Below are positions 38,583-49,059 of a stretch of DNA of 64,000 nucleotides, piece after piece. The stretch covers positions 1 to 64,000 of the forward strand of contig JASANZ010002246.1 of assembly GCA_030849805.1 (NCBI GenBank). The letters run 5' to 3'. This DNA comes from Sergeia podlipaevii (Eukaryota > Euglenozoa > Kinetoplastea > Trypanosomatida > Trypanosomatidae). Below the pieces are notes generated by a model. It saw only the letters and a list, made by a program, of their open reading frames with translations. It was not told the origin of the DNA and searched no databases. The stretch's first letter is position 1, and every line of letters starts with the position of its first letter. Position numbers and translations under genes: made by a program.

Positions 38583-41500
38583 TCAGATTCCGTCCGTGCT
38601 GCGTCTCCACACAACCACATCACTGCCACCCCAACCCCCTGCCACACACACTTCCACACTATCGCTTCGCTCTTCATCTTCTCTCCTGTTGGCCGTGGCT
38701 GTTTGAAGCCCCAGCATTCGCCTGTTGAGCTCCACAACCTCTTCCAGCGCCTCGACTTCAGCAGTGAGCTCAATGAGAGAGATGGGCTTCTCCCCAGGCA
38801 CCAGTCGCGCATCACCACCAAGTGTCGTCGTCGCGCGATGATACAAACTAAGCACGTCTTTCTGTTGTGTAGTACAACTACTGTTAGGAGTAGCGATAGC
38901 GGTAGTAGTGTTTTCTTGACTGACTGGATCGTGTTGGCGCGCACGCATTGCCAATGGTATCTCGCAAAGGCCATTGATAGTGAGAAGCATGTCCTGTGGG
39001 CTGCGGTAGTGTTGTGACGGAGAGACCAAAACGCTGCAGGAGCTTTGAGATGTCGTCAAGGACCGCGTGCTATCCACAATCGGTACGACGCAGACACGAA
39101 GAAGCTGCGACTCGATTGAGTCACACTCTTGCCGTTGCTGCTGGTTCCCGTGCACAGCGCTTGCTCTCATGTCATGAAAGCGTCCATGTGTGTACATCCA
39201 AAGTACGCCGAGCAGACATCCATGCGGCGGCGCATCGCCACTTACGAAACTCGACCCACTCTGTCCCCTGCTAAGCGCCTTTCTTCCGTGATGTCCAGGT
39301 GGCCATTGCCGCCACCCAGTCACCACCTCGAGTGCGCTCACCTCGAACGGGACACTGGAGCGTAGGTGGGGGCACACATACGTCTCTACAACCGTAGCCA
39401 CAGCGCGCTGTGTAGCTTCAGAAGGTGTTAAGAGAACCTCTACCCAAGCTTCCTTCTCTTCCGTTTCTTCATGTCCATCAGGTAGCGATTGTTCTCCATC
39501 GCTACGGCCACTACCAAGAGCTGCATCTGTCCTTCCAGCAAGCGTGGCAGACTTGTATTTCATCATTAAGGGAAATTCACTCGACATTTCTCGAAGTGTC
39601 GAGGGGGAAGGAGAATGCACCTGAAGAGCAGCGAGCGCGGAGGATAGCGTCATGCGTCCCCACATGGAGTCATCTGAGTCAAATCCGGTCTCTTCTGACG
39701 CTGCGGCTGCTGCTAGACATAGAACGTACTGCAGCAGTGTGTGGTCCTTCATTGGGAAAGACTCTCTCACATTGCTGCTGTTGTCCATAGAAAGGAGAGG
39801 TGAAGCAGGCTGAAGCATGGCCTGGCGAACAGTCCGCCCAGCCACTGCATAGACGGTCGGCAGGTCGCCGAACAAGACGCCAAAGTACCGCCCCCACGTC
39901 AATGCTTCAGCAATAAGACCAAGGGGAAACTCCTCCTGCGAGTCGAACAGGGGAGCCAACAACCTGCTATATAGCAACAAGGGCGATACTGGTCCTGTAA
40001 AGACAGAGATGAGTGTGCCAGGCGACAGACTGCATGGTGAGAACGGTATCAAATCTGACGCTACACCTTCTCTCCAGCTGCTGGCCTCGCTCACTCGAGC
40101 CTCCTTATGCGCATGAGGTCTACACGGATCTACTCCCATCGTCCCTTGCTGCTGTTCTGGCACACAGCCGCCTTGGGCAAATGGGAGCGGGGCGACAATA
40201 GTGAAGAAGAGATCTTCATATGCAAGCAAGAAGTCCTCCATGGGCCCAAGCGTCTTCTCCCACTTGCTCCAGCGCACACTTCCCTTCAGCTTGTCGAGAC
40301 GTCGTCCAGAGGGAGGGGAGTGGCGCAGAGCACCCAGTACCCCAGTGAAGACCGCCTTCACAGTACTCTGAGCAAAGGCAAACACACGGCCTTTATCCCC
40401 CGACTGCACTGCTCTGAGACGCAGCTCGTGGTAGGACGGAGCGACCGGCATTTCACGCGGAAAACTTCTTTTCTGTGATGGCACTGGCGTGGCAGTCTTT
40501 GACGCTTCTTTATTGTCTCTTGATACGCTCGCATCAGCTGCTGTTTCTCCAAGCGGTGGCTCACTTGACGATCGGTCCACCACTCTAGTCCCTTCGCCCT
40601 CGCAGGAGGAGACAGGCGTGCGCGTGTTGCTGGTGTTGCTACATGCCACAACAACGTTCACACCATCCGCAGTCAATGCAAATGGTAAAGCAGTACACGT
40701 CCTGTTCTCCTCGTGGCACATGCCAGGAAGCCCAGGAGAAGGGCATGAAAGTCGTTGCCGTACGTGCTGCATGACTGTCTCTCTCAGCGCTGTACTGTAG
40801 CGTTCGACCTGCAGATACCATTCTAGTGTTGGCAGCGGTACCGACTGCGCGCAGCCAAGCGTCGATGAGACGGGCGGGATGCCCCCAAGAGGAGACAGGC
40901 GCGGAACGCCGAAGAAACAACAGCAAATAAACGGTACAACAGCTGTGTCGAACCACGCGTTCATCTCTGCGGTGGATGGCGGTGTGGAGCGCCGTACCCA
41001 ATCTTCTGCGACAGCAAGCACGTACGTTTCACGTGGGGAGAGACTCACCGGTAGTGTGGCAAGGTGCCTCCGCCATGTGGCATAGAAGGCGCTGTGAGAA
41101 CTCCTCACTGTCCCATCCGCATCCGCACAGCTGTTACTACTAGTCCTAGTGCCATTACTCGATAGTATCTCCGCTACTTCCGACTCCGCCGCCTTTGATA
41201 CTCTCGAGTGTCGCTCCACGGTGCTCGCCACCGCCGCAGTGTACGTCTTGCGCATATCTGCTTGGGAGAGGACAATCACGTCGAACTTGAGCAACGTATA
41301 AAGAGACAGTACCTGCACCGCCGCGTCCTCGGCCCCGCTTTCTGACATGTGCGCTAGCTGCTTCCGTGTCCACGTGAAGCATTGCGTGACTAACTTCTCC
41401 AATGTGAGCACGCTCGCCTCCAGCAATGACGGCTGCACCGCGCGTTGCTGCTGCTGCTGCTGCTGTTGCTGTACATGCTGTGCCCTGAGGTTTTGTCTCC

Positions 41501-43469
41501 TGATAAAGTGCGCTGCGCTGCATGCACACGACACGTACTTGAGCGTCTGCTTAGCGGAAGTTGCATCGTTCGTCAGGACGGCTTTGCAGAGGACGCCAAG
41601 TGCTTCTACGGTGGCCTCTTGTAGCGACACTCGCAATGGTTGCTGCGCCTTTGCTGGTGGCGCTGATGATGCGGATCCCGGTGCTGGAGGTGAAGAGACA
41701 TGCTGCTCAGCTCCTAGCCACTCTGCCATTCTTTCATGAGTGGACTTACAGCTGTGTAGGTTCTCATTGCTACAATACTCAAGTGGTAGCTGCTGCTTCC
41801 GCTGTGTACTTAGAGATGCCAACTGGACATTGCCCCCCGCATTTGGCATCACAAAGTCGTGCGTAAAGATGTTTGCTAGTACCCACGGCAAGGAGCGGTC
41901 GCTGCGCACCAGTTCCTGTATGAGTGGCCAGTGAACATAGGTGTCAGAGGCTAGTTGATGCTGTGAAAGTCCACAGGGTCTCCTTGTCAGTGTTGAAGAA
42001 AGAAACACGTGCACGGCAGCACCTAGATCCATCCTTGCTGGCGCTTCCAGCATCAATACTGCCTTGGGAGTCGTCAGGGGGGAAGAAGACGAAGCAGACA
42101 CTGTGTCGCTGTGGAGTGTCCTTGACCAGCACGCGACCATCAGCCCGGCAAGCCTCGATGCAGGGGCAGGGTATGCCTTCTCTGGCAACGCGGTCAGAGA
42201 TTTGGCAAAACAGGCAAGGCGGCTCTCGCTAACCCAGTCGGGCAGCCGCGCTGGCATCGTTGATGCTGGCCCTGCCGCTCCACTTTTCATCTTATTCTTT
42301 TTCCTGTCTCCACTGTGAGGAGTGCGTGCTTCCATCGAAAGTACCAATATCTTTGCTAACTCGTTAGACGCCTTCACATGCCAACTGTCCGACCCACAAC
42401 CATCGCTGACACCGGTAGTAGGATGAACTAGAGGAGGTGGTGGCGGGCCCACTCGCTGAAGTATCAGAGGCTCTGCTTGACATGCGTACCAGCGATATAA
42501 ATCCAAGAGCGGAAAGCAAGACTGCGCCAATGCTTCGCTATCCAGCGCATACAGCTGCGTTGTATCTTCCTCCGCTTGACCCGTACTCGTGGTTTCTCTT
42601 GCTCTGCCGTGACGCTGGTGACGACCGCGACTGCTGCGCAAACCCTTTTCGGATATGAAAGAGAGCGGACGCTCACAGGGGAGGAGCAGACGCTGCTGAA
42701 CTCCACGGTTGAGGGCGTCCTCCACAAAGAGCACGAGGAAACGTATGGCAGGGGACTGCAAGGAGAGGGGCTGATGCAGAGCGTGCCTGGAAGTTGAGGG
42801 AAACGGCACAGGTTTAATAGTGGTGGTGGTGGTGGTGTTTCTGCCTGCTGCCTCCTGCATGTATGAGGCAAACATGTTCCCTATACAATCCATTACATTT
42901 ACAGCATCACTACTCCCTTCGCCACTACCACCGCGATGCTTGCGTGAGAGCGCTACCACGCCATTGACAAGGATATAAGGAACGACAACGTACTGTAGAA
43001 ACCGGTCCAGCTCGCGTGTGCGTCGCACCTCAAGGGACGTGTCCTTCATGAGCGTTGCCGCTGACACCGCCGGGATACGCAGCTGCACAAGCCGCGCTCG
43101 CTCTAACGCAGCGGTGCTACCTTCGTATAGCCCCTCATTGTCTCGTATAACAAAAGCCTCGTCGTAGCACTCTTGTCTTCTCACATCTTGGAAGGCCGCA
43201 GATAGTGGAGATGGGGATGGCACGACCGCCGTTGCTGCCGCTACTACTAGCGAGTGAAGTTCGCGAACGGCTGCGAGAGGGGCGTGTGCGCCGGCCCATG
43301 GCGCCACGCAGAAAGCCTCGCTCCCCATGCATGCGGATGAACGTGTCACAGAAGCACACCCGCGATGCCCTCTGGAAATGTTTAAAGAAACGGCGATGAT
43401 GTGTTTTTGATGCTCATGCCACTCACGTGTGAAGACTACAGTGCCATTAAGACTATAAATGCGCCGCAT
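38583..43469 (-). CDS. Large helical protein of unknown function
   Basis: 1628 residues, not recognised. It looks mostly alpha-helical with polar linkers: helical blocks near 100-260, 440-800 and 1040-1500, a run of about nine Gln near 667, a Ser/Thr-rich linker near 960-1010, and a C-terminal coiled coil (about 1558-1583, LIELTAEVEALEEVVELNRR). No catalytic motif or membrane segment is evident. The start is uncertain. The ATG at 43469 is used here, but a predicted acceptor at 43496-43497 puts another ATG (43473) in a different frame first, giving a six-codon uORF that ends inside this frame. The internal ATG at 43328 (MGSEAFCVAPWAG) is the alternative start and would give 1581 residues. Confidence 0.8.
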   Translation of the reverse strand: MRRIYSLNGTVVFTREWHEHQKHIIAVSLNISRGHRGCASVTRSSACMGSEAFCVAPWAGAHAPLAAVRELHSLVVAAATAVVPSPSPLSAAFQDVRRQECYDEAFVIRDNEGLYEGSTAALERARLVQLRIPAVSAATLMKDTSLEVRRTRELDRFLQYVVVPYILVNGVVALSRKHRGGSGEGSSDAVNVMDCIGNMFASYMQEAAGRNTTTTTTIKPVPFPSTSRHALHQPLSLQSPAIRFLVLFVEDALNRGVQQRLLLPCERPLSFISEKGLRSSRGRHQRHGRARETTSTGQAEEDTTQLYALDSEALAQSCFPLLDLYRWYACQAEPLILQRVGPPPPPLVHPTTGVSDGCGSDSWHVKASNELAKILVLSMEARTPHSGDRKKNKMKSGAAGPASTMPARLPDWVSESRLACFAKSLTALPEKAYPAPASRLAGLMVACWSRTLHSDTVSASSSSPLTTPKAVLMLEAPARMDLGAAVHVFLSSTLTRRPCGLSQHQLASDTYVHWPLIQELVRSDRSLPWVLANIFTHDFVMPNAGGNVQLASLSTQRKQQLPLEYCSNENLHSCKSTHERMAEWLGAEQHVSSPPAPGSASSAPPAKAQQPLRVSLQEATVEALGVLCKAVLTNDATSAKQTLKYVSCACSAAHFIRRQNLRAQHVQQQQQQQQQRAVQPSLLEASVLTLEKLVTQCFTWTRKQLAHMSESGAEDAAVQVLSLYTLLKFDVIVLSQADMRKTYTAAVASTVERHSRVSKAAESEVAEILSSNGTRTSSNSCADADGTVRSSHSAFYATWRRHLATLPVSLSPRETYVLAVAEDWVRRSTPPSTAEMNAWFDTAVVPFICCCFFGVPRLSPLGGIPPVSSTLGCAQSVPLPTLEWYLQVERYSTALRETVMQHVRQRLSCPSPGLPGMCHEENRTCTALPFALTADGVNVVVACSNTSNTRTPVSSCEGEGTRVVDRSSSEPPLGETAADASVSRDNKEASKTATPVPSQKRSFPREMPVAPSYHELRLRAVQSGDKGRVFAFAQSTVKAVFTGVLGALRHSPPSGRRLDKLKGSVRWSKWEKTLGPMEDFLLAYEDLFFTIVAPLPFAQGGCVPEQQQGTMGVDPCRPHAHKEARVSEASSWREGVASDLIPFSPCSLSPGTLISVFTGPVSPLLLYSRLLAPLFDSQEEFPLGLIAEALTWGRYFGVLFGDLPTVYAVAGRTVRQAMLQPASPLLSMDNSSNVRESFPMKDHTLLQYVLCLAAAAASEETGFDSDDSMWGRMTLSSALAALQVHSPSPSTLREMSSEFPLMMKYKSATLAGRTDAALGSGRSDGEQSLPDGHEETEEKEAWVEVLLTPSEATQRAVATVVETYVCPHLRSSVPFEVSALEVVTGWRQWPPGHHGRKALSRGQSGSSFVSGDAPPHGCLLGVLWMYTHGRFHDMRASAVHGNQQQRQECDSIESQLLRVCVVPIVDSTRSLTTSQSSCSVLVSPSQHYRSPQDMLLTINGLCEIPLAMRARQHDPVSQENTTTAIATPNSSCTTQQKDVLSLYHRATTTLGGDARLVPGEKPISLIELTAEVEALEEVVELNRRMLGLQTATANRREDEERSDSVEVCVAGGWGGSDVVVWRRSTDGI

Positions 43470-43473
43470 CCAT
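43451..43473 (-). promoter_or_regulatory. Short upstream ORF overlapping a start codon
   Basis: ATG at 43473 opens a six-codon frame (MDAAHL) closed by TAG near 43453. It begins four bases upstream of, and overlaps, the ATG at 43469 of the 1628-residue gene. If the acceptor at 43496-43497 is used, a scanning ribosome would meet this ATG first, which would reduce use of 43469 or shift initiation to 43328. Confidence 0.5.
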
Positions 43474-43936
43474 TAGAAATGAAACGAAAAGGACGCTGAG
43501 AGAGCGCGAATGGGTGAGAGAGAGAGAGAGAGGGGAGTCTTTCAATAATTGATTGTTTGTGAGAGGCAAATTGCTGTCACTACTCTTCTTTTCTTTGGAT
43601 GTGGTTCCTTTGCGGTAGAGACAGAAAGTGATGAAGAGAAGAAGGGAGAGAGAGAGAGAGAGAGAGGGTAAGATGGTGGGAATATATATCCACGCTACAT
43701 AGCAAAGAGCACATTTTGAGTTGTGTACTCACAGAAGGACATAAGCACAAGCAGTTGCATACAGAAATGCTCAGTCTTGCATCTCTCTCTCTCTCTCTCC
43801 ACATTTATAAATGTATGTACTTGTACGCACAGGGTCTGATACTTTCTGAACAGCTCTCCTACACAAATAAACACATCTATGCCATATGTCAGCAACACAT
43901 TTCGTCAGTTTCTCTCTCTCTCCCCCTCTTAGCAGA
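43470..43936. other. Intergenic spacer
   Basis: About 470 bp between the 1478-residue gene and the 1628-residue gene, with GA runs (43514-43533 and 43645-43668) and CT runs (43781-43799 and 43911-43925). No ORF of coding quality. Confidence 0.7.
43496..43534 (-). promoter_or_regulatory. Predicted spliced-leader acceptor for the 1628-residue gene
   Basis: A CT-repeat pyrimidine tract on the coding strand (GA run at about 43514-43533) is followed by CTCTCTCAG, with AG at 43496-43497. It leaves a leader of only about 26 nt to the ATG at 43469. Confidence 0.5.
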
Positions 43937-46900
43937 TTAGTGTCGCAGAACGGCCGCATCGGCCACAGCCCACACACAGCGTATGAGCTGTGCCAGGTGT
44001 ATGTCCTGCACAGTTCCGGGTACTATTAGACTCTCAAGACGACGGCAGAACGCCAGAAGACCTACCAGACCCAAGAAAGACGACTCGATACCTTCCGCCG
44101 CCGCCTCCACCACTGAAGCGCTGACATCTCCCTCGGCAGCACCAATAGTACTGCAGCCGACTGTGGCAGTGGTGTCAATGCACAACATCATGCAAACGGT
44201 CTCGATCACAGCGTGAGGAAACGTACGCTGCAGCACTGACATCTCCTGCTCCTGTTGAGCCTTCTCAACGTACCGCAGCTGCGCCACAAGCGCCGGGAAG
44301 GACGTCACAGTCGACAAGATGTCTGATGGCAGCTGCGTGAGGCTGGCAAAAAGCGTTGCTGGGCACGCTGCCGGACACTCCGTGCTTGCACTCGACTCAG
44401 AAAGAGGTAGCAGCACCAACTCAGCGAGCAGTGCACCAAGCTCGGCTCTCAAGTCCGACTGCGACGAGCGATCCATAGCGTCTTTCACCGCTTTCCAGCC
44501 AGAGCGGTCCGTAACTTCTCCTAGGCAATTCGTGACGCTCTGCTTCTGCTGCCAGCTTCGTGGCATTAGCTCCACGACATCTTCCCGAGCCGCGCCGGGC
44601 ACCACAGATGTGAAGAGGTGCCGCAGGTAGCCCATCCACAACCGCAAGAGCCCCTGCGGCTGCCACTGAGTGCCAAACACGGTGCGGTGCACCACCTGCA
44701 GCAGAGTCCGGAATACCGTCACATCTTGACTCGTGCAGAACGTCTCCGTGCGGCCCATATAATTCTGCGCGCCGTCCTCCTGCGCCAGCCGCCGCTGCTC
44801 CTCCCATGCCGCGCGCAGGCGACATAACTCACGGTGCAGAGTGCGGTACGCACCCACCACCAGAAGCAACGCGCATGGGGAGGCAGCAGGCAGGTGCACG
44901 GGCGTCACGCGGCGCAGGTTATCATCCACGGCGACATCGTCAATGGCGATGGCACCAGTGAGAAGGGCAATAAAGAAGGAATCGTGTTGCTTGTGTGAGT
45001 CCTCTACCCGCGAGTAGAGCATTCCCAGAGTTTCCTCGTGAGCGTTTGCGTCCAGAGTGCTATCGAGACTTCTGTCAGGGTTCTGAACCCACGCTCGAAG
45101 CCGCGAGCAGCTCTGTTCAACAAGTGTGTCCAGCTGCCGCTTCCCTATCTCTAAAGAGATTGGGGATGGCAAGTCTGCTTGCGCCTCCTGCAGCTGGTTC
45201 ATGATCGCGTAGGGCCCAAGCACATGATACCTCTGCAGTGCCAAGTAAATACCCTCCACACTCCACGGGAGAGCGAGCAGGCCAGAGACAATGAGACTGA
45301 GCGTGGTCAGCTCCCCAGGATCTGTGCCAGTAGTGTGGTCCTGCCCCGTGGCGGCGCTGGTGAGATGCATCAGCGTAGGCAAGAGCGAAGTATGAAGGGC
45401 GTCGTAATCGTCTTGGCTGATCTTACCACGCCTCTCCAGCAGGGTGAAAAGGGTGTGGACGAGGCCCATCACGAGTCTTGGGTCTCGGCCTATCGTCGTA
45501 TATATGGACATCATTGCCCCTCGCTCACTATTGGCGCTGATGCTAGGGTTCTTTGAAGTGTCTTGCCCTGCTGCAGCGCCTCCCTCTGATTGCTGATGTT
45601 GCTGCTTTCTTTCGTTACTCTCATCGTCGTTCTCCTCCTCCTCCGAGGACCACACTTCCTCGGATGCCCGGATAACAGCCCATGGAAGTGCCTCTTCGTG
45701 TTGTAGAGCTGGTGTTGGCGGCACCTTCGCGGCTGAATCGGGGTCTGGTGGCGCTACTTTCGGCGTGAGGCGCTCCTGCACTTCCTTGGCATCCACGATG
45801 ATAAGTTTGTGCAGTGCGGCCAATACACGAGTGAGTACTCTCTGTCTCTCTGGACGCAACACCACAAAGCAGCTGGGATGGTACAGCTGCCAGAAGGTAC
45901 TGTCCATAAACTGCGCCAAACGATCTGCTGCAGCGGACGTTGAAGAGTGCCTTGATGACAGGCGAGTACGCAAGGAACGCACAGCAGAGTGTCCCTCGCT
46001 CTCTTCCTCCTCCTCTCTCGGTTGACCATTCTGTGGTGCTATCTCCCGTCCTCTTCCCTCCTTCTCCTTGTCTTCTTCTGCATCTGAGACATGAACAGAA
46101 GCGCCATCACTGTGCTGTAGCAAACTGTCCCGTGCTCGCTTCGCCCTGCTGCGCTGCCGCTGCACCTTCATCTCCAATCGTTCCAGCCGCCTTGCCAGGC
46201 CCTTGCATGAACTCTCCAGACGCTGCTGCTCTCGCGTAAGGCACCGTAGCGCACACGCACGATACTCGCGGCGCATGGCATGCAACATGCCAACGATTCC
46301 CTCATCAGTATTGACGGCTCCGACTCCACCGGCCACACTTCCGCTCGTGCCTCCGCTACCGCCACTTCCGCCGACGCCGAAGCTGCTCTTCACTAAACTG
46401 CCGCCGCCATCTGCACCGCTTAGGGCTGCGGCCACAGCTGCCTCTTCATCTGGTGCTTGTGCGGCCGTGAGCTGCTCGTAGACAAGCAGAAGCTGTCCCC
46501 AGAAGGCGTCGAGCGAGCGCATCAGCGCCTGCTTACTCTCTTCCACCTTCTCTTCGTCTTTGTGCTCCTTACGCTTATCTCTGCTTTCATCTTTATTGCC
46601 GCCGTCTCGCGCTGTCCCGTTATTGGTGCTGTGATATCGTGTGAGTTTCAGCTGATCCGCCACGCAGTTCCAAAAGAAGTCCCGCCGACACAACATGTTA
46701 TGGCACCCCCACAGAGGACCTCGCTCGGCCTCAGTGGTGTGAAGGAGGTCCTGGCCAACTGTATAGACTCGACAGCTTGCGTAACGAGCAAGACCTTCGC
46801 TAACTCGCTTGAGAAGCATCGGAACCGCCTCTGCCACTGCCATCGTCACCGCCTCATTCCCAAAAGCTTGCGTGGGACCACTATGAGAAGAGGCTGAGCT

Positions 46901-48373
46901 GCTACACTGCGCTTCATCAGCCGCTGCCACGCGCGCGCACGTTATGAGGGACATCAAACACACCCAGTGAGATTCATGCAGCTGATCTATTGCAAAAGAG
47001 TCCCCTTCAATGACATTGGAGTGCGATGTTGCTGAAGTGGTGCTGCTGTTGTTGTTGTTGCTGCCTGCATCCGGTGCATCATACATGGCACCTCCCCCGT
47101 AGCGACTGAAGCACACCCGCCACTGGCATTCCAGCTCCATCGCGCAGGTGCGGGCCACTGTGCGCACAGCAGCACGGACACGCGCCGCTAGCCTCTCCTG
47201 CTCTCCTGCCAATGCGGCTTGTGCCGAGGGGAGACCCGCTGCTATCGTCTTTTGGGATAAAGAAGAGCGAAGCACATGCACGTACACCGCACGCGCCTCC
47301 AGCATCACCCACTGTGCCTGTGATTGCAGAAGAACTGCGGCTGCCACACAGAGGGCTTTGAAAGACCCTGTCGCAGTGGCAAAGGAGCCCAGCGCATACA
47401 TAAGCTGCACTGCGCTAGCAGTCCGAAGTTCATGTCGCCTCTTCGCTGAGACAGCGGCAGCAACATGAGGTGGTGCCGCAACGAGTTCATTGACCCTGCT
47501 AGTGCTACAAGTACTGCTCGTGTAGGCGCTTGTGGACAGACTCTGGAGAAGATCGGCGTCGCACTGCCGACACTGCTCTGCCGTGTTTTGTAGATGTGCC
47601 TGGCCCACAGCGTCTATTAAGGAAGAAGCTACCATGTCCATATGGCGGTCATCTAGTGCGTCTTGCCGCCTCTCACGTTGCTTCGCGGCCTGCTGCTCCC
47701 CTTCCACAGCATCGAGGCCAAGCTGTGCCTCTTGCTGAAGTGCTACAAGTCGATCCCGCCCCTCACGCCGTCTCCGTTGAAGCAAAGGGATCACAAGATG
47801 TGGCAGCCACAGTGCTAATGGTGAAAGACTACTACTACTCTCCGCAAGCGTGGCTAATGACTCGTCAGCGCCGTGAGCGGGCCTAGCATCTCGCATTAAC
47901 AAGGACACAATGTGATTGAAATCAGCACGTTCTTCACTATCACAGGGGTACGACTTCTTCGTCGCCCGTAGAGGCACTCGCAATTGCGCGCGTTCAAGTG
48001 TTTTATACAACGAGGCTGTGCGGGCGTCATGTTCTGGTCCAAGGCCGCTCACTCGACCACCGTCTGCGTGACGGTTGCTACCACTGTCCACTCCATCCAC
48101 GAGCACTCCGCATAGCTCCTGTAAGACTACACTCAGAGCGTCTGGGGGAGAACGACTCAACTTCGGCGCCTCTGACGCAGAAACTTCGACCAGGTCGGAG
48201 GGTGAGGGAGATGGTGCGGTCACAGAGTTCTGCTGCTGCTGCAGAGCATCTAGAAGAGTGCGCAGAAGTGTTCCTTCGTCTGGCTCTGCGAGGCATCTAG
48301 CACGTAGCACCTCATCAGCGTCTTCGTCGCCATGATTTCCTGAAGAGACCGCTGGCGCAGAGGCACTATCCAT
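43937..48373 (-). CDS. Large helical protein of unknown function
   Basis: 1478 residues, not recognised. The sequence is dominated by Leu/Ala-rich helices suggestive of an extended alpha-solenoid, with charged coiled-coil stretches near 205-245 and 711-754 (GLARRLERLEMKVQRQRSRA), a Gly/Ser linker near 663-686, and an acidic Ser-rich linker near 900-940. The C-terminal 500 residues (after about 950) are the least biased and the most likely folded region. No transmembrane segment, signal peptide or catalytic motif is seen. The ATG at 48373 is the first in the frame. Its size and make-up resemble the next gene (38583-43469), but I see no obvious homology between them. Confidence 0.82.
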   Translation of the reverse strand: MDSASAPAVSSGNHGDEDADEVLRARCLAEPDEGTLLRTLLDALQQQQNSVTAPSPSPSDLVEVSASEAPKLSRSPPDALSVVLQELCGVLVDGVDSGSNRHADGGRVSGLGPEHDARTASLYKTLERAQLRVPLRATKKSYPCDSEERADFNHIVSLLMRDARPAHGADESLATLAESSSSLSPLALWLPHLVIPLLQRRRREGRDRLVALQQEAQLGLDAVEGEQQAAKQRERRQDALDDRHMDMVASSLIDAVGQAHLQNTAEQCRQCDADLLQSLSTSAYTSSTCSTSRVNELVAAPPHVAAAVSAKRRHELRTASAVQLMYALGSFATATGSFKALCVAAAVLLQSQAQWVMLEARAVYVHVLRSSLSQKTIAAGLPSAQAALAGEQERLAARVRAAVRTVARTCAMELECQWRVCFSRYGGGAMYDAPDAGSNNNNSSTTSATSHSNVIEGDSFAIDQLHESHWVCLMSLITCARVAAADEAQCSSSASSHSGPTQAFGNEAVTMAVAEAVPMLLKRVSEGLARYASCRVYTVGQDLLHTTEAERGPLWGCHNMLCRRDFFWNCVADQLKLTRYHSTNNGTARDGGNKDESRDKRKEHKDEEKVEESKQALMRSLDAFWGQLLLVYEQLTAAQAPDEEAAVAAALSGADGGGSLVKSSFGVGGSGGSGGTSGSVAGGVGAVNTDEGIVGMLHAMRREYRACALRCLTREQQRLESSCKGLARRLERLEMKVQRQRSRAKRARDSLLQHSDGASVHVSDAEEDKEKEGRGREIAPQNGQPREEEEESEGHSAVRSLRTRLSSRHSSTSAAADRLAQFMDSTFWQLYHPSCFVVLRPERQRVLTRVLAALHKLIIVDAKEVQERLTPKVAPPDPDSAAKVPPTPALQHEEALPWAVIRASEEVWSSEEEENDDESNERKQQHQQSEGGAAAGQDTSKNPSISANSERGAMMSIYTTIGRDPRLVMGLVHTLFTLLERRGKISQDDYDALHTSLLPTLMHLTSAATGQDHTTGTDPGELTTLSLIVSGLLALPWSVEGIYLALQRYHVLGPYAIMNQLQEAQADLPSPISLEIGKRQLDTLVEQSCSRLRAWVQNPDRSLDSTLDANAHEETLGMLYSRVEDSHKQHDSFFIALLTGAIAIDDVAVDDNLRRVTPVHLPAASPCALLLVVGAYRTLHRELCRLRAAWEEQRRLAQEDGAQNYMGRTETFCTSQDVTVFRTLLQVVHRTVFGTQWQPQGLLRLWMGYLRHLFTSVVPGAAREDVVELMPRSWQQKQSVTNCLGEVTDRSGWKAVKDAMDRSSQSDLRAELGALLAELVLLPLSESSASTECPAACPATLFASLTQLPSDILSTVTSFPALVAQLRYVEKAQQEQEMSVLQRTFPHAVIETVCMMLCIDTTATVGCSTIGAAEGDVSASVVEAAAEGIESSFLGLVGLLAFCRRLESLIVPGTVQDIHLAQLIRCVWAVADAAVLRH

Positions 48374-49059
48374 AATAAAATATTATTCTCTTTTTATTTA
48401 ATCTCTTTGTTTGTTTATGTTGGGCACGCTTTTAAAGCGCTATACGAAGTTGTTTCCGTTGCTAACGCACACATACACGCACACACACACACAAAAATAA
48501 AAAACAAAAATGGAGGAAAACGATAGAATTGGGAGGGATCACAACCAAGAAAAGAAAATATATAAAGAGCTACATCTTATTCTACAGCACAAAGAGAAAT
48601 CGTCGAGTGTATGAGATGCGTACCAACTGTCATCTTATGAAATTTTTTTTTCGTCCCAACTGCAATAGCATTCTCCTCTCCCATTTCTATTTAAGTCTTC
48701 CTTTTTTCTTTTTTTGGATAACTCTATTTTGGTAATGGTGATATTAATGATAATGATAAAAGAAAAAAAAAAGGAGCAATAGGATGGTGAGAGACCCCCC
48801 CCTCTCCTCCACTCTTTCTCTACCTTTCATTGCCAGGGGACTATTTGCCCATGCTTGCATCCCTACTCAATATCTATCTATGACCTTCTCGGTAATAACT
48901 GTATATATGTGTCGCAAAATAAATGTGTACTTAGCCGCGATGCGCGTGCGTGTGTGCTGTGTATGTGCACGCTTCTTGTACTTGCTGCATACACAACACA
49001 TCGACCTCCTGCCCTCTGTCTTCCCAGGCATGCTATCCGTTTTCTCTTTTAAATTCTTC
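48374..49059. other. Intergenic spacer
   Basis: About 690 bp between the LRR gene and the 1478-residue gene. It includes a CA run (48471-48493), T and A runs and a C7 run near 48796. The minus strand has T/G-rich sequence followed by GCGTTAG near 48462, a possible acceptor for the 1478-residue gene. No gene seen. Confidence 0.65.
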
